DNA of 5,025 nucleotides from Chloroflexota bacterium (lineage in GTDB: Bacteria > Chloroflexota > Limnocylindria > Limnocylindrales > CSP1-4): positions 1 through 5,025 of the forward strand of contig JAJYDP010000428.1 in assembly GCA_021777365.1 (NCBI GenBank), in the 5' to 3' direction. Position numbers and translations under genes: made by a program. A model generated the notes under the pieces. The model was not told the DNA's origin. It did not search any database and saw only the letters and a program-made list of their open reading frames with translations. Below are positions 1 to 5,025 of this stretch, one piece after another; the stretch's first letter is position 1, and each line of letters begins with the position of its first letter.

Positions 1-115
1 GCCCGAGGCCATCCGGGCCCTGCGGCGGAAGATCAGCGACGAGGTGTACCGCCGGATGCGCGAGGATGAGCGGCACCGGGCGACCTCGCGAGCCTGGCTC
101 GCGACGGCCGCTTGA
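1..115 (+). CDS. C-terminal end of a probable IS110-family transposase (partial)
   Basis: An open frame enters from the left edge (first full codon at base 2) and stops with TGA at 113-115, giving 37 residues. The visible peptide reads PEAIRALRRKISDEVYRRM, then an acidic/basic stretch and a short tail ending WLATAA. The pattern 'EA(I/L)RALKRR(I/L)SDVVYRxL' is one I recall from the extreme C-terminus of IS110/IS116-type transposases, which use a DEDD-type catalytic domain and a bridge RNA. None of the catalytic region is in the window, so the assignment rests on this short tail. It may be an intact element end, a degraded remnant, or another helical protein. Only 13 bp separate its stop from the next start codon, which leaves little room for an element's right end. 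Confidence 0.5.
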   Translation, partial: PEAIRALRRKISDEVYRRMREDERHRATSRAWLATAA

Positions 116-118
116 CAT

Positions 119-123
119 AGGAG
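119..123 (+). promoter_or_regulatory. Ribosome binding site of the adenosine deaminase gene
   Basis: AGGAG lies five bases before the ATG at 129, a good Shine-Dalgarno match and the clearest in the window. It decides the start. The in-frame ATG at 66 lies inside the upstream reading frame and gives an arginine-rich leader. The in-frame ATG at 201, directly before the conserved PKAELHLHLDGS segment, has no comparable site. Confidence 0.65.
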
Positions 124-128
124 CTTCC

Positions 129-1295
129 ATGGAGCATCCAGCGAACCCCGCGGCTTCGCGGTCGGGCCTCGCTCCCGGGCTGGACGCCCTGCTGCGCCGC
201 ATGCCCAAGGCCGAGCTCCACCTGCACCTGGACGGCTCGCTCCGCCCGGCCACCGCGCTCGACCTTGCCCGCGAGCGCGGCCTCGACGAGGGGATGGACC
301 CGGCTGGCATGCGCGCCCGGCTGCGGGGTCCGGAACAGGCGCACGACCAGGCCGAGCTGCTGCACGCCTTCGACCTGCCGATCGCGCTGCTCCAGGACGG
401 CGAGGCGCTGCGGCGCGTCACTGCCGAGCTGGTGCAGGACGTCGCCGCCGACGGCACGCGGTACGCCGAGATCCGCTGGGCGCCCGGGCTGCACGTGGCC
501 CGCGGGCTCCGCCTGGACGATGGGATCGCGGCGGTCGTCGCCGGGGCGCGGGACGGCGTGGCGGCCGTTGGCGCCGGGGCACGGGACGGCGTGGCGGCCG
601 TTGGCGCCGGGGCGACCGCCGGCACCGAGGCGGTCGACGGCGCGCCGCGCATCGCCGTGCGCCTGATCGCGGTGGCGATGCGCATCCACGAGCCGGGTGA
701 CAACGAGCGCGTGGCCCGGGCCGCCGCGCGGTTCTCCGGGGAGTGGCTGACCGGCTTCGACCTCGCGGGCCCGGAGGCGGCCGGCGCAGACCCGGGCGTG
801 CATCGCGACGCGATCGAGATCGCGCGCGCGGCCGGCCTGGGGATCACCGTCCACGCCGGCGAATGGGGCGGCGCCCCCCAGGTCCGGCGGGCACTGGACC
901 TGCACCCCTCCCGGATCGCCCACGGGGCGCCCGCGATCGACGATCCTTCGCTCGTCGCCGAGCTCCGGGATCGTGGCATCACCCTGGACCTCTGTCCGAC
1001 CAGCAACGTCCAGGCGTCGGTCGTGCCGGGCCTCGCGGATCACCCCCTCCCCCGCCTGCTGCGGGCCGGCGTCCCGGTGACCCTCTCCACGGACGACCGG
1101 ACGGTCAGCGACGTGACCCTGGTGGAGGAATACCGCCGGGCGGTCGCGTTCATGGGGCTGACGCCGGCCGAGCTCTGGGGCGTGGACCGCCATGCGCTCC
1201 GCGTCGCGTTCCTGGGCGACGACGAGCCGCTCCGGGCGGCCCTCCTGCGCGCGTTCGACGCCTTCGCGGCGGGCGAGCCGGCGCTCCGGGCCTGA
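129..1295 (+). CDS. add: Adenosine deaminase (metal-dependent amidohydrolase superfamily)
   Basis: The 388-residue product should hydrolyse adenosine and deoxyadenosine to (deoxy)inosine and ammonia in the cytoplasm, as part of purine salvage. The family's landmarks are in order: PKAELHLHLDGSLRP with zinc ligands H31 and H33; YAEIRWAP; GFDLAGPE; VHAGEWGG with zinc ligand H242 and catalytic E245; RIAHG with H265; DLCPTSNVQ; and STDDRTVS with D322 (metal) and D323 (substrate base). The TDDRTVS form favours adenosine over adenine deaminase, though substrate choice within this family is hard to read from sequence. The protein is longer than the usual 330-350 residues. Part of the excess is a 24-residue N-terminal extension before the first conserved block. 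The rest is an Ala/Gly-rich tandem repeat at about residues 138-170, between YAEIRWAP and the strand RIAVRLIAVAMR. No active-site residue is missing. The next gene is convergent, five bases after the stop. Confidence 0.93.
   Translation: MEHPANPAASRSGLAPGLDALLRRMPKAELHLHLDGSLRPATALDLARERGLDEGMDPAGMRARLRGPEQAHDQAELLHAFDLPIALLQDGEALRRVTAELVQDVAADGTRYAEIRWAPGLHVARGLRLDDGIAAVVAGARDGVAAVGAGARDGVAAVGAGATAGTEAVDGAPRIAVRLIAVAMRIHEPGDNERVARAAARFSGEWLTGFDLAGPEAAGADPGVHRDAIEIARAAGLGITVHAGEWGGAPQVRRALDLHPSRIAHGAPAIDDPSLVAELRDRGITLDLCPTSNVQASVVPGLADHPLPRLLRAGVPVTLSTDDRTVSDVTLVEEYRRAVAFMGLTPAELWGVDRHALRVAFLGDDEPLRAALLRAFDAFAAGEPALRA
540..638 (+). repeat. 33-bp in-frame tandem repeat inside the adenosine deaminase gene
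   Basis: Two adjacent 33-bp units, 540-572 and 573-605, differ at a single base (G548 versus A581, a synonymous alanine codon change). A third, degraded unit at 606-638 keeps its first nine bases exactly and about 22 of 33 positions overall. The encoded 11-residue unit is AGARDGVAAVG at residues 138-148 and again at 149-159, followed by AGATAGTEAVD. The preceding segment (LDDGIAAVV) resembles the unit more faintly, so the repeat probably arose from the family's own helix after the second strand. The length is a multiple of three and the frame is kept. Confidence 0.92.
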
Positions 1296-1306
1296 GCGTG
1301 TCAGGC
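1290..1306. terminator. Small hairpin spanning both convergent stop codons
   Basis: GCCTGA (1290-1295) and TCAGGC (1301-1306) form a perfect 6-bp stem around a 5-base loop (1296-1300). The TGA in the left arm is the stop of the adenosine deaminase gene. The TCA in the right arm is the minus-strand stop of the phosphatase gene. The dyad could act as a short bidirectional terminator. However, the stem is short and no T-run follows on either strand, so this is a visible dyad with an inferred role. Confidence 0.3.
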
Positions 1307-2122
1307 GGCGGCGTGCCCCAGGGCCAGCCGGTCGAGCGCCCGGCGCAGCTCCGCCGCATCCGCGGCGATCAGCGTGGGACGTCGCTCGGGAGGCTGCCCC
1401 TCCGCCTCGGCACGGCTGGTCACGCCGGTCAGCATCAGGACGGACCGGGCGCCGACGCGGTTCGCCGCGGCGATGTCGGTGAGCACCCCGTCACCGATCA
1501 CGACCGCCTCCTCGGGTCGGCGCCCCACCGATCGCGCCGCGGCCTCGAAGAGGGTGGGGCCCGGCTTCCCCACGACCAGGTCGGGCGCGCGCCGGGCCGC
1601 GGTCTCCAGCGCGGCGACCATGGAGCCGGCGCCGGGCACCAGGCCGTCCGCGGTCGGGTAGACCGGGTCACGGTTGGTGGCCACGAAGCGCGCCCCGTCG
1701 CGGACCGCCTGCATCGCCGCCGCCAGGCGCTGGTACGTCAGGTGCCGGTCGATGCCCACCACCACCGCGTCGGGATCGCGGTCCAGCCCGCGGGTCGTCG
1801 GCGGCACCGTGCGGATCCCGGCATCCCGCAGCTCCCGGGCCAGGCCGCGGGCGCCGAGGACCATGGCCACGCGCACCGGGGGATCGGCGGCGGCGAGCTC
1901 GAGCGCGGTCGCGCGGGCCGACGTGAAGACGCGGTCGAGCTGGACCGGCGCGCCCATCGACTCGAGCTGGTGCAGGTACTCGCTCCGATGGCGGCTCGAG
2001 TTGTTGGTGCAGTAGATGACGGTATCGCCCGCGGCCACCCGATCGGCGAGCACGGCGGCGACGCCGGGCACGGGCTCGGGGCCCCGGTAGACGACGCCGT
2101 CCAGGTCGACCAGCAGCAGCAT
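1301..2122 (-). CDS. HAD-superfamily IIA (NagD-like) phosphatase
   Basis: The 273-residue protein has the full HAD-IIA signature at the family's usual length. Motif I is VDLDGVVYRG, with nucleophile D6 and acid/base D8. Motif II is TNNSS at 39-43. The C2-type cap lies between, at roughly residues 60-180, and contains ATNRDPVYPT near 149-157. Motif III is GKPGPT with K186, and motif IV is IGDGVLTDIAAA with D211 and D216, followed by LTGVTS. Relatives include NagD (nucleoside monophosphate phosphatase), p-nitrophenyl phosphatases and phosphoglycolate phosphatases, so the natural substrate cannot be read from sequence. It is expected to be cytoplasmic and Mg2+-dependent. The ATG at 2122 is chosen because it places the nucleophile at residue 6, as is typical. 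No good Shine-Dalgarno site precedes it, so translation may be leaderless. It converges on the deaminase gene and diverges from the NYN-domain gene. Confidence 0.92.
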   Translation of the reverse strand: MLLLVDLDGVVYRGPEPVPGVAAVLADRVAAGDTVIYCTNNSSRHRSEYLHQLESMGAPVQLDRVFTSARATALELAAADPPVRVAMVLGARGLARELRDAGIRTVPPTTRGLDRDPDAVVVGIDRHLTYQRLAAAMQAVRDGARFVATNRDPVYPTADGLVPGAGSMVAALETAARRAPDLVVGKPGPTLFEAAARSVGRRPEEAVVIGDGVLTDIAAANRVGARSVLMLTGVTSRAEAEGQPPERRPTLIAADAAELRRALDRLALGHAAA

Positions 2123-2181
2123 GCCCGCATGGTAGGGCCGGCGGCTCCGTGCCTGCGCGCTCCCGGGCGAGGCGCGGCGTG
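2123..2181. promoter_or_regulatory. Divergent intergenic region between phosphatase and NYN-domain genes
   Basis: These 59 bases separate two outward-facing start codons, so any promoters of both genes must lie here or inside the neighbouring coding sequence. On the minus strand, TACCAT (2128-2133) fits a TAnnnT -10 element and ends six bases before the phosphatase ATG, which would give a leaderless transcript. No -35 match is visible. On the plus strand, GAGG at 2169-2172 lies nine bases before the ATG at 2182 and is a plausible ribosome binding site. No convincing plus-strand -10 element was found. The region is inferred from gene layout. Confidence 0.35.
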
Positions 2182-2841
2182 ATGGACCCGCGCGACGCAT
2201 GGCGGGACGTCGCCGTCCTGCTGGTGGACGGTAACAACCTCCTGCACGCGGTCGCCGGCGATGCCGGCCCGGGGCCACTCCGGGGTCTGCTCGCCCGGGT
2301 CGCCGCGGCCGTGCCGCGGACGATCGACGCGACGGTCGTGCTCGACGGGCCCCCCGACCCGGGCGCGCCGTCGAGGATGCGCGTGCGCCCCGGGCTGCTG
2401 GTGCGCCACGCAGGCCGGATCGGCGCCGATGCGCTGCTGGTGGACCTGGTGGAGGAGCGCCCCTACCTCGAGCGCGCCGGGATCGTGGTGATCACCAACG
2501 ACGCGGCGCTGGGCGAACACGTCCGGAAGGCGGGCGGACGGACCCGTCCCGTCGCGTGGCTGAGCACACGCCTCGAGGCCTGGCCGTCGGCTCCGGCCGC
2601 GCCGGGGTCCACCATCGGGGGACCGCGTCCGCGTCCGGGCGGGCCTGCCGGAGGGTCTCTGGACAGGGCGAGGCGCCGCAGGGGCCCGCCGTCCGGGACC
2701 GGCACGCCCCGGCCCGAGGGCTCACCGGGCCAGCCGCCGACCGCGGGCGAGGAGGATGAGGAACGCCATCCCTGGCGGCCGGGACGGGGCGCGACCCGCA
2801 AGCGCGGCAATCCTCGCCGGGCCCCGCGGGGAGACCGGTGA
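2182..2841 (+). CDS. NYN/PIN-fold predicted ribonuclease with disordered basic tail
   Basis: The 219-residue product begins with a NYN (PIN-like) nuclease fold of the YacP-related kind. Residues 10-20 form the first strand and motif VAVLLVDGNNL with D16. TVVLDG near 51-56 supplies D55. GADALLVDLVEE at 81-92 carries D83 and D88. IVVITNDAALGEHV at 101-114 carries D107. This spacing of acidic residues matches metal-dependent RNases of the PIN/NYN group, which act on structured RNA or tRNA/rRNA; the actual target is unknown. From about residue 133 to the end the protein is Pro/Gly/Arg-rich with one acidic patch (EEDEE), so it is probably disordered and may bind RNA. The ATG at 2182 is preferred over the ATG at 2149, because it has GAGG nine bases upstream and the longer version only adds an arginine-rich leader. 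The stop lies inside a tandem repeat. The gene is convergent with the Nudix gene. Confidence 0.8.
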   Translation: MDPRDAWRDVAVLLVDGNNLLHAVAGDAGPGPLRGLLARVAAAVPRTIDATVVLDGPPDPGAPSRMRVRPGLLVRHAGRIGADALLVDLVEERPYLERAGIVVITNDAALGEHVRKAGGRTRPVAWLSTRLEAWPSAPAAPGSTIGGPRPRPGGPAGGSLDRARRRRGPPSGTGTPRPEGSPGQPPTAGEEDEERHPWRPGRGATRKRGNPRRAPRGDR

Positions 2842-2871
2842 TCGCGCGACGGAGACCGCTGATCGCGCGAC
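2830..2871. repeat. 21-bp tandem repeat duplicating the NYN gene's stop codon
   Basis: Units at 2830-2850 and 2851-2871 match at 20 of 21 positions, differing only at G2838 versus C2859. Each contains the 8-bp palindrome TCGCGCGA (2842-2849 and 2863-2870). Each also contains a TGA in the NYN gene's frame: 2839-2841, the actual stop, and 2860-2862. The unit is seven codons long, so the second copy reads as a back-up stop. The repeat covers much of the 54-bp gap between the convergent NYN and Nudix genes. No T-tailed terminator hairpin is visible in that gap. Confidence 0.85.
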
Positions 2872-2895
2872 GCCTGGGATCGTGGAGCCGTGCCC

Positions 2896-3396
2896 CTACG
2901 CGGAAGGTGACCCCGCAGGTCCGCCGCTCCCTGCCTGGGGCGAGCCGTCGGCCGCGTGTCCCGGACCGCCCGTCGGCGGCGCCGCCGGACCGCCGCCGCC
3001 GTCGAACGCGTGGCGAGCGATCTCCCGGTCCGCGGGGAAGGTAAGCCGCGCGATCGCCTCGTCCCGCTCCAGGAACGCGGCCTCGTCGAAGATCGGCTCG
3101 AGGTGCAGATCGCCGCCCGTGCGCCGGCCCAGGTACCACTCGACGCGCTTGCGGTTCCAGCGACCGTCCGGCGTCCGGAACCCGTACCGCGTGGCGCCGA
3201 GTCGCCGCCCGATCTCCGCCTCGATCCCCGTCTCCTCGAGGACCTCCCGGCGCGCCGCCTCCTCGGGACGCTCGCCTGGCTCGACGTGGCCCTTGGGCAG
3301 CACCCACTCGCGGCCCCGGCGAATCACCAGGCACCGCGGCCCGTCCAGCACGACCGCCCCGGCCGAATGGTGGCGACGCGGCGTCAACCCGCTCAT
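2896..3396 (-). CDS. Nudix hydrolase
   Basis: The 166-residue protein contains a perfect Nudix box (GX5EX7REUXEEXGU) at residues 36-58, from G36 through E42, R50, E51, E54 and E55 to G57-I58. The box binds Mg2+ and cleaves nucleoside diphosphates linked to another moiety. The context SAGAVVL...WVLPKGHVEPGE, followed by an aromatic VEWYLGRR strand at about 85-92, resembles the Ap4A/Ap6A and MutT-like groups. Substrate is not determinable here. The catalytic domain ends near residue 132. The last 34 residues are Gly/Pro/Ala/Ser-rich and probably disordered. The start follows the upstream membrane-protein stop by nine bases on the same strand, so the two are very likely co-transcribed. A purine-rich GGGG lies directly before the ATG, so the ribosome binding site is poor and coupling to the upstream gene is plausible. 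Confidence 0.93.
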   Translation of the reverse strand: MSGLTPRRHHSAGAVVLDGPRCLVIRRGREWVLPKGHVEPGERPEEAARREVLEETGIEAEIGRRLGATRYGFRTPDGRWNRKRVEWYLGRRTGGDLHLEPIFDEAAFLERDEAIARLTFPADREIARHAFDGGGGPAAPPTGGPGHAADGSPQAGSGGPAGSPSA

Positions 3397-3405
3397 CCCC
3401 GCATC

Positions 3406-4761
3406 CTAGCGTGCGTCCCCGGATCGCGGCGGGGCGTCCTCCGGAGACGCGGCCAGCTGCCGGATCCGTCGCCAGCGGGTCACCCCGCGCCGGTTCTCCG
3501 CGGCGGAGAGCGGCCGCCCCGCATACCGCGCCAGCTGGTAGTCCGCCGCCAGCCACTCGAGCGGTCGGATCCGTCGACCCATCGCCCGCAGCCGCCGTGC
3601 GTGGGCGGCCGGCGTCTCGTCGGCGGATCGCTCGATACCCGGCCGTCCCTCCAGCTCCCCCACCGCGGCGACGTAGGCCGCGACGGCGTCCGTGGGCGCC
3701 GGCGGGCGGCCCGGCCTCCGCCACCGCGGCACCGGCAGCGCGATGTGGAACGCGGCCTGCGGGATGACGATGTCGCGCTCCTCCTCCATCGGCTGCCGGT
3801 GCGGCCCCCGGCCGGGCCACAGGCGCCAGGCCAGCCAGGCGAGGACCACCAGCACCACGACCACGGCCACCACGGCGAAGGCCAGGTCGGACCCGGGCTG
3901 CGTCTGCGTGCCCGCGAACGGGTTGACGGCGGGCGCGGGCTGTGACGACGTCTGCAGCGGATGGAGGATCGCCCGGAAGAGGGCGACCAGGCCCGCGACC
4001 AGGAAACCGGCCGGGATCGCGAGGATGGAGATGGCCACCACGACCGCGATCCACAGCGGCCCCAGGGCACCCTTGACGGCGGCGTCGAGCGGCACGCCGA
4101 GCAGCGCGGCCAGCGGCAGTCCGACGAGCACGGCGCCCGCGACGATCAGGGCGAGCACCAGCAGCCAGGACCGGTTGCGGCGCCAGTCGAGGCCAGACCC
4201 CGCCGCGAGCACGTCCAGCCGCGCGACGGCGAGCCCGAGGAGGGCCGTGACGGCGAAGGCCAGGGTGTCCGCGAAAGCGGGCTCCACGAAGGCCGACCGT
4301 GCGGCCGGGGTCGCGACCTGGGCCAGCACCCACGGCACCGCCAGCGCCGGCAGGCCCCATGCCAGGAGCCGCGAGATCACCTCGTCGTCCTCGTACGACT
4401 CGCCGTGCATGGCGCCCCGCACCACTGCCACGCCGGCGAGCCAGCCGCCCGTGTGGAGGCCGACCGCCGTGTTCAGGTCGCCGTAGAGCAGCGCGTCGCG
4501 CACGGCCGGGGAGAGCAGCCACCCGGCCAGCGCAGCGCTCACGGTGACGACGGCGACGGGGACGCTCCCGCTCCACGGCAGCGCGCCCCGGCCGAGCAGG
4601 ACGCCGAGGCCGGCGAGGAGCGCGAACTGCACGGGCCCCAGGAGGATGGGACCGCGGGCGCCCAGCACCTGCAGCACGAGGTAGACGATCGCGATCCACG
4701 CTCCCTCGACGACCGCGTCGAGGACGAGCGGCAGCGCCTCAAGCGCCGACGACCAGCGCAT
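3406..4761 (-). CDS. Multi-spanning membrane protein with C-terminal DUF4129 domain
   Basis: The 451-residue protein has about eight or nine hydrophobic segments, near residues 19-36, 38-57, 66-84, 131-150, 163-182, 198-224, 233-265 and 293-315, with a weaker one at 102-116. A soluble tail from about 357 to 435 carries the DUF4129 pattern: a helix with AYVAAVGELEGRPG, then DETPAAHARRL, and LAADYQLARYAGRPLSAAE. DUF4129 is known as the C-terminal domain of TgpA-like transglutaminase membrane proteins, and as a stand-alone module beside MoxR ATPase and DUF58 genes. No transglutaminase Cys-His-Asp core is present here, so this is the split form. A short disordered loop (SSQPAPAVNPFAGTQTQPG, 272-290) precedes the last membrane helix. 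Its ATG overlaps the upstream gene's end by 23 bp, with a GGACGAG-like purine run just upstream, indicating translational coupling. The biochemical role is unknown; cell-envelope or surface-protein processing is an inference from the family. Confidence 0.85.
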   Translation of the reverse strand: MRWSSALEALPLVLDAVVEGAWIAIVYLVLQVLGARGPILLGPVQFALLAGLGVLLGRGALPWSGSVPVAVVTVSAALAGWLLSPAVRDALLYGDLNTAVGLHTGGWLAGVAVVRGAMHGESYEDDEVISRLLAWGLPALAVPWVLAQVATPAARSAFVEPAFADTLAFAVTALLGLAVARLDVLAAGSGLDWRRNRSWLLVLALIVAGAVLVGLPLAALLGVPLDAAVKGALGPLWIAVVVAISILAIPAGFLVAGLVALFRAILHPLQTSSQPAPAVNPFAGTQTQPGSDLAFAVVAVVVVLVVLAWLAWRLWPGRGPHRQPMEEERDIVIPQAAFHIALPVPRWRRPGRPPAPTDAVAAYVAAVGELEGRPGIERSADETPAAHARRLRAMGRRIRPLEWLAADYQLARYAGRPLSAAENRRGVTRWRRIRQLAASPEDAPPRSGDAR

Positions 4762-5025
4762 CGCTCGTCCGCCAGTCGGGCTCCAGGACCGCCGTCATCG
4801 CCGGCACGCCACGTCCTCGTGCCGAGCGGGCCAGCGCGGCGGCGTCGGGGCCCATCGCCACCAGCTGCACCCCGTAGCCGACCCGGGCCAGGCGCCGCAG
4901 GACGCCGACGTACGTGGCGGGATCGCGGCCCGAGAGCGCCACGACCGTCGCCCCCGGCCCCACGCGCCGCGGCAGCGAGGCCAGCACGTCCTCGTACGGT
5001 GCCGAGGCCCCCGGGCTGAACCGTG
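4739..5025 (-). CDS. C-terminal part of a probable DUF58 protein (cut by window edge)
   Basis: Reading the minus strand from the right edge, the frame is open for 94 full residues and ends with TGA at 4739-4741. The visible part has an alternating strand-helix pattern: GATVVALSGRDP, then ATYVGVLRRLARVGYGVQLVAMGP, then a short Arg-rich stretch and EPDWRTSDALVVG. This resembles the last strands of the von Willebrand factor A-like fold of DUF58 proteins, where a 'Thr/Ser-arm, helix, GxxVxLV strand' pattern is common. The diagnostic DUF58 core motif lies outside the window, so the call leans on the adjacent DUF4129 gene, a well-known partner. A GTG at 4985-4987 is internal, not a start, because coding continues to the edge. 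The 23-bp overlap with the next gene marks them as one operon. Confidence 0.6.
   Translation of the reverse strand, partial: RFSPGASAPYEDVLASLPRRVGPGATVVALSGRDPATYVGVLRRLARVGYGVQLVAMGPDAAALARSARGRGVPAMTAVLEPDWRTSDALVVGA

Noticed and set aside
112..117. A perfect TTGACA -35-like hexamer before the adenosine deaminase gene
   Set aside because: It is formed by the stop-codon context of the upstream frame. The matching -10 position would fall inside the deaminase coding sequence and shows no TATAAT-like match.
33..1193. A 386-codon minus-strand open frame opposite the adenosine deaminase gene
   Set aside because: It is antisense to a gene with complete catalytic motifs and shows no family features of its own.
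743..2182. A 479-codon plus-strand frame crossing from the deaminase into the phosphatase region
   Set aside because: Its composition is Arg/Pro/Gly low complexity, and it overlaps two solid genes on both strands.
2123..2278. A 52-residue longer start for the HAD-IIA phosphatase (ATG at 2278)
   Set aside because: The extension is Arg/Pro-rich, would overlap the divergent NYN gene's start, and would push the catalytic aspartate far from its usual position near the N-terminus.
2822..2831. CCCCGCGGGG palindrome near the end of the NYN gene as a terminator
   Set aside because: It has no loop and no T-run and lies within the coding sequence; short GC palindromes are expected by chance here.
2756..3409. 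A plus-strand frame with GGAGG directly before its ATG
   Set aside because: The purine run abuts the ATG with no spacing, and the frame lies in the tail of the NYN gene and then antisense to the Nudix box.
2492..4699. A 735-codon minus-strand open frame overlapping the Nudix and DUF4129 genes
   Set aside because: It is out of frame with two well-supported genes, its product is an Arg/Gly/Ala-rich jumble with no recognisable motif, and long shadow frames are expected at this GC content.
1..5025. CRISPR arrays, tRNA or rRNA genes, riboswitches, toxin-antitoxin or phage-defence genes
   Set aside because: No spaced direct-repeat array, tRNA-like arm set or defence-family motif was seen; the only repeats are the two contiguous tandem duplications described.

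Overview
This is a compact, very GC-rich (by eye about 70% or more) bacterial chromosomal window. It holds six near-certain protein genes or gene ends and one probable transposase remnant, and almost no intergenic space. High GC, many basic or Pro/Gly/Ala-rich disordered tails, weak Shine-Dalgarno sites and the gene families present fit a high-GC lineage such as Chloroflexota (Limnocylindria-like) or Actinomycetota. I lean weakly to Chloroflexota; no marker gene here settles it.

Layout. Positions 1-115 (+) carry the last 37 codons of an upstream gene whose C-terminus resembles IS110-family transposases. Thirteen bases later, behind an AGGAG ribosome binding site, an adenosine deaminase (129-1295, +) begins. 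It has all expected zinc and catalytic residues, plus an in-frame 33-bp tandem repeat that lengthens one helix region. A HAD-IIA (NagD-like) phosphatase lies convergently on the minus strand (1301-2122). The two stop codons sit on the two arms of one small hairpin. Divergent from the phosphatase, with only 59 bp between starts, is a NYN/PIN-type predicted ribonuclease (2182-2841, +) with a long disordered tail. A 21-bp tandem repeat duplicates its stop codon.

From about 2896 to the right edge everything is on the minus strand and reads as one operon entering from the right. It begins with the C-terminal end of a probable DUF58 protein (4739-5025, cut by the window). This overlaps by 23 bp a multi-spanning membrane protein with a C-terminal DUF4129 domain (3406-4761). 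Nine bases further on is a Nudix hydrolase (2896-3396).

How they may work together. The DUF58/DUF4129 pair is a known neighbourhood, usually with a MoxR AAA+ ATPase and sometimes a transglutaminase-like protein, which would lie to the right of the window. Adenosine deaminase, a NagD-like phosphatase and a Nudix hydrolase all have nucleotide-related families. However, they sit in separate transcription units, so a shared purine-salvage or housecleaning role is only a suggestion. I see no defence system, CRISPR array, RNA gene or clearly novel system. The most unusual things are the two recent-looking tandem duplications and the abutment of a transposase-like end to the adenosine deaminase gene.
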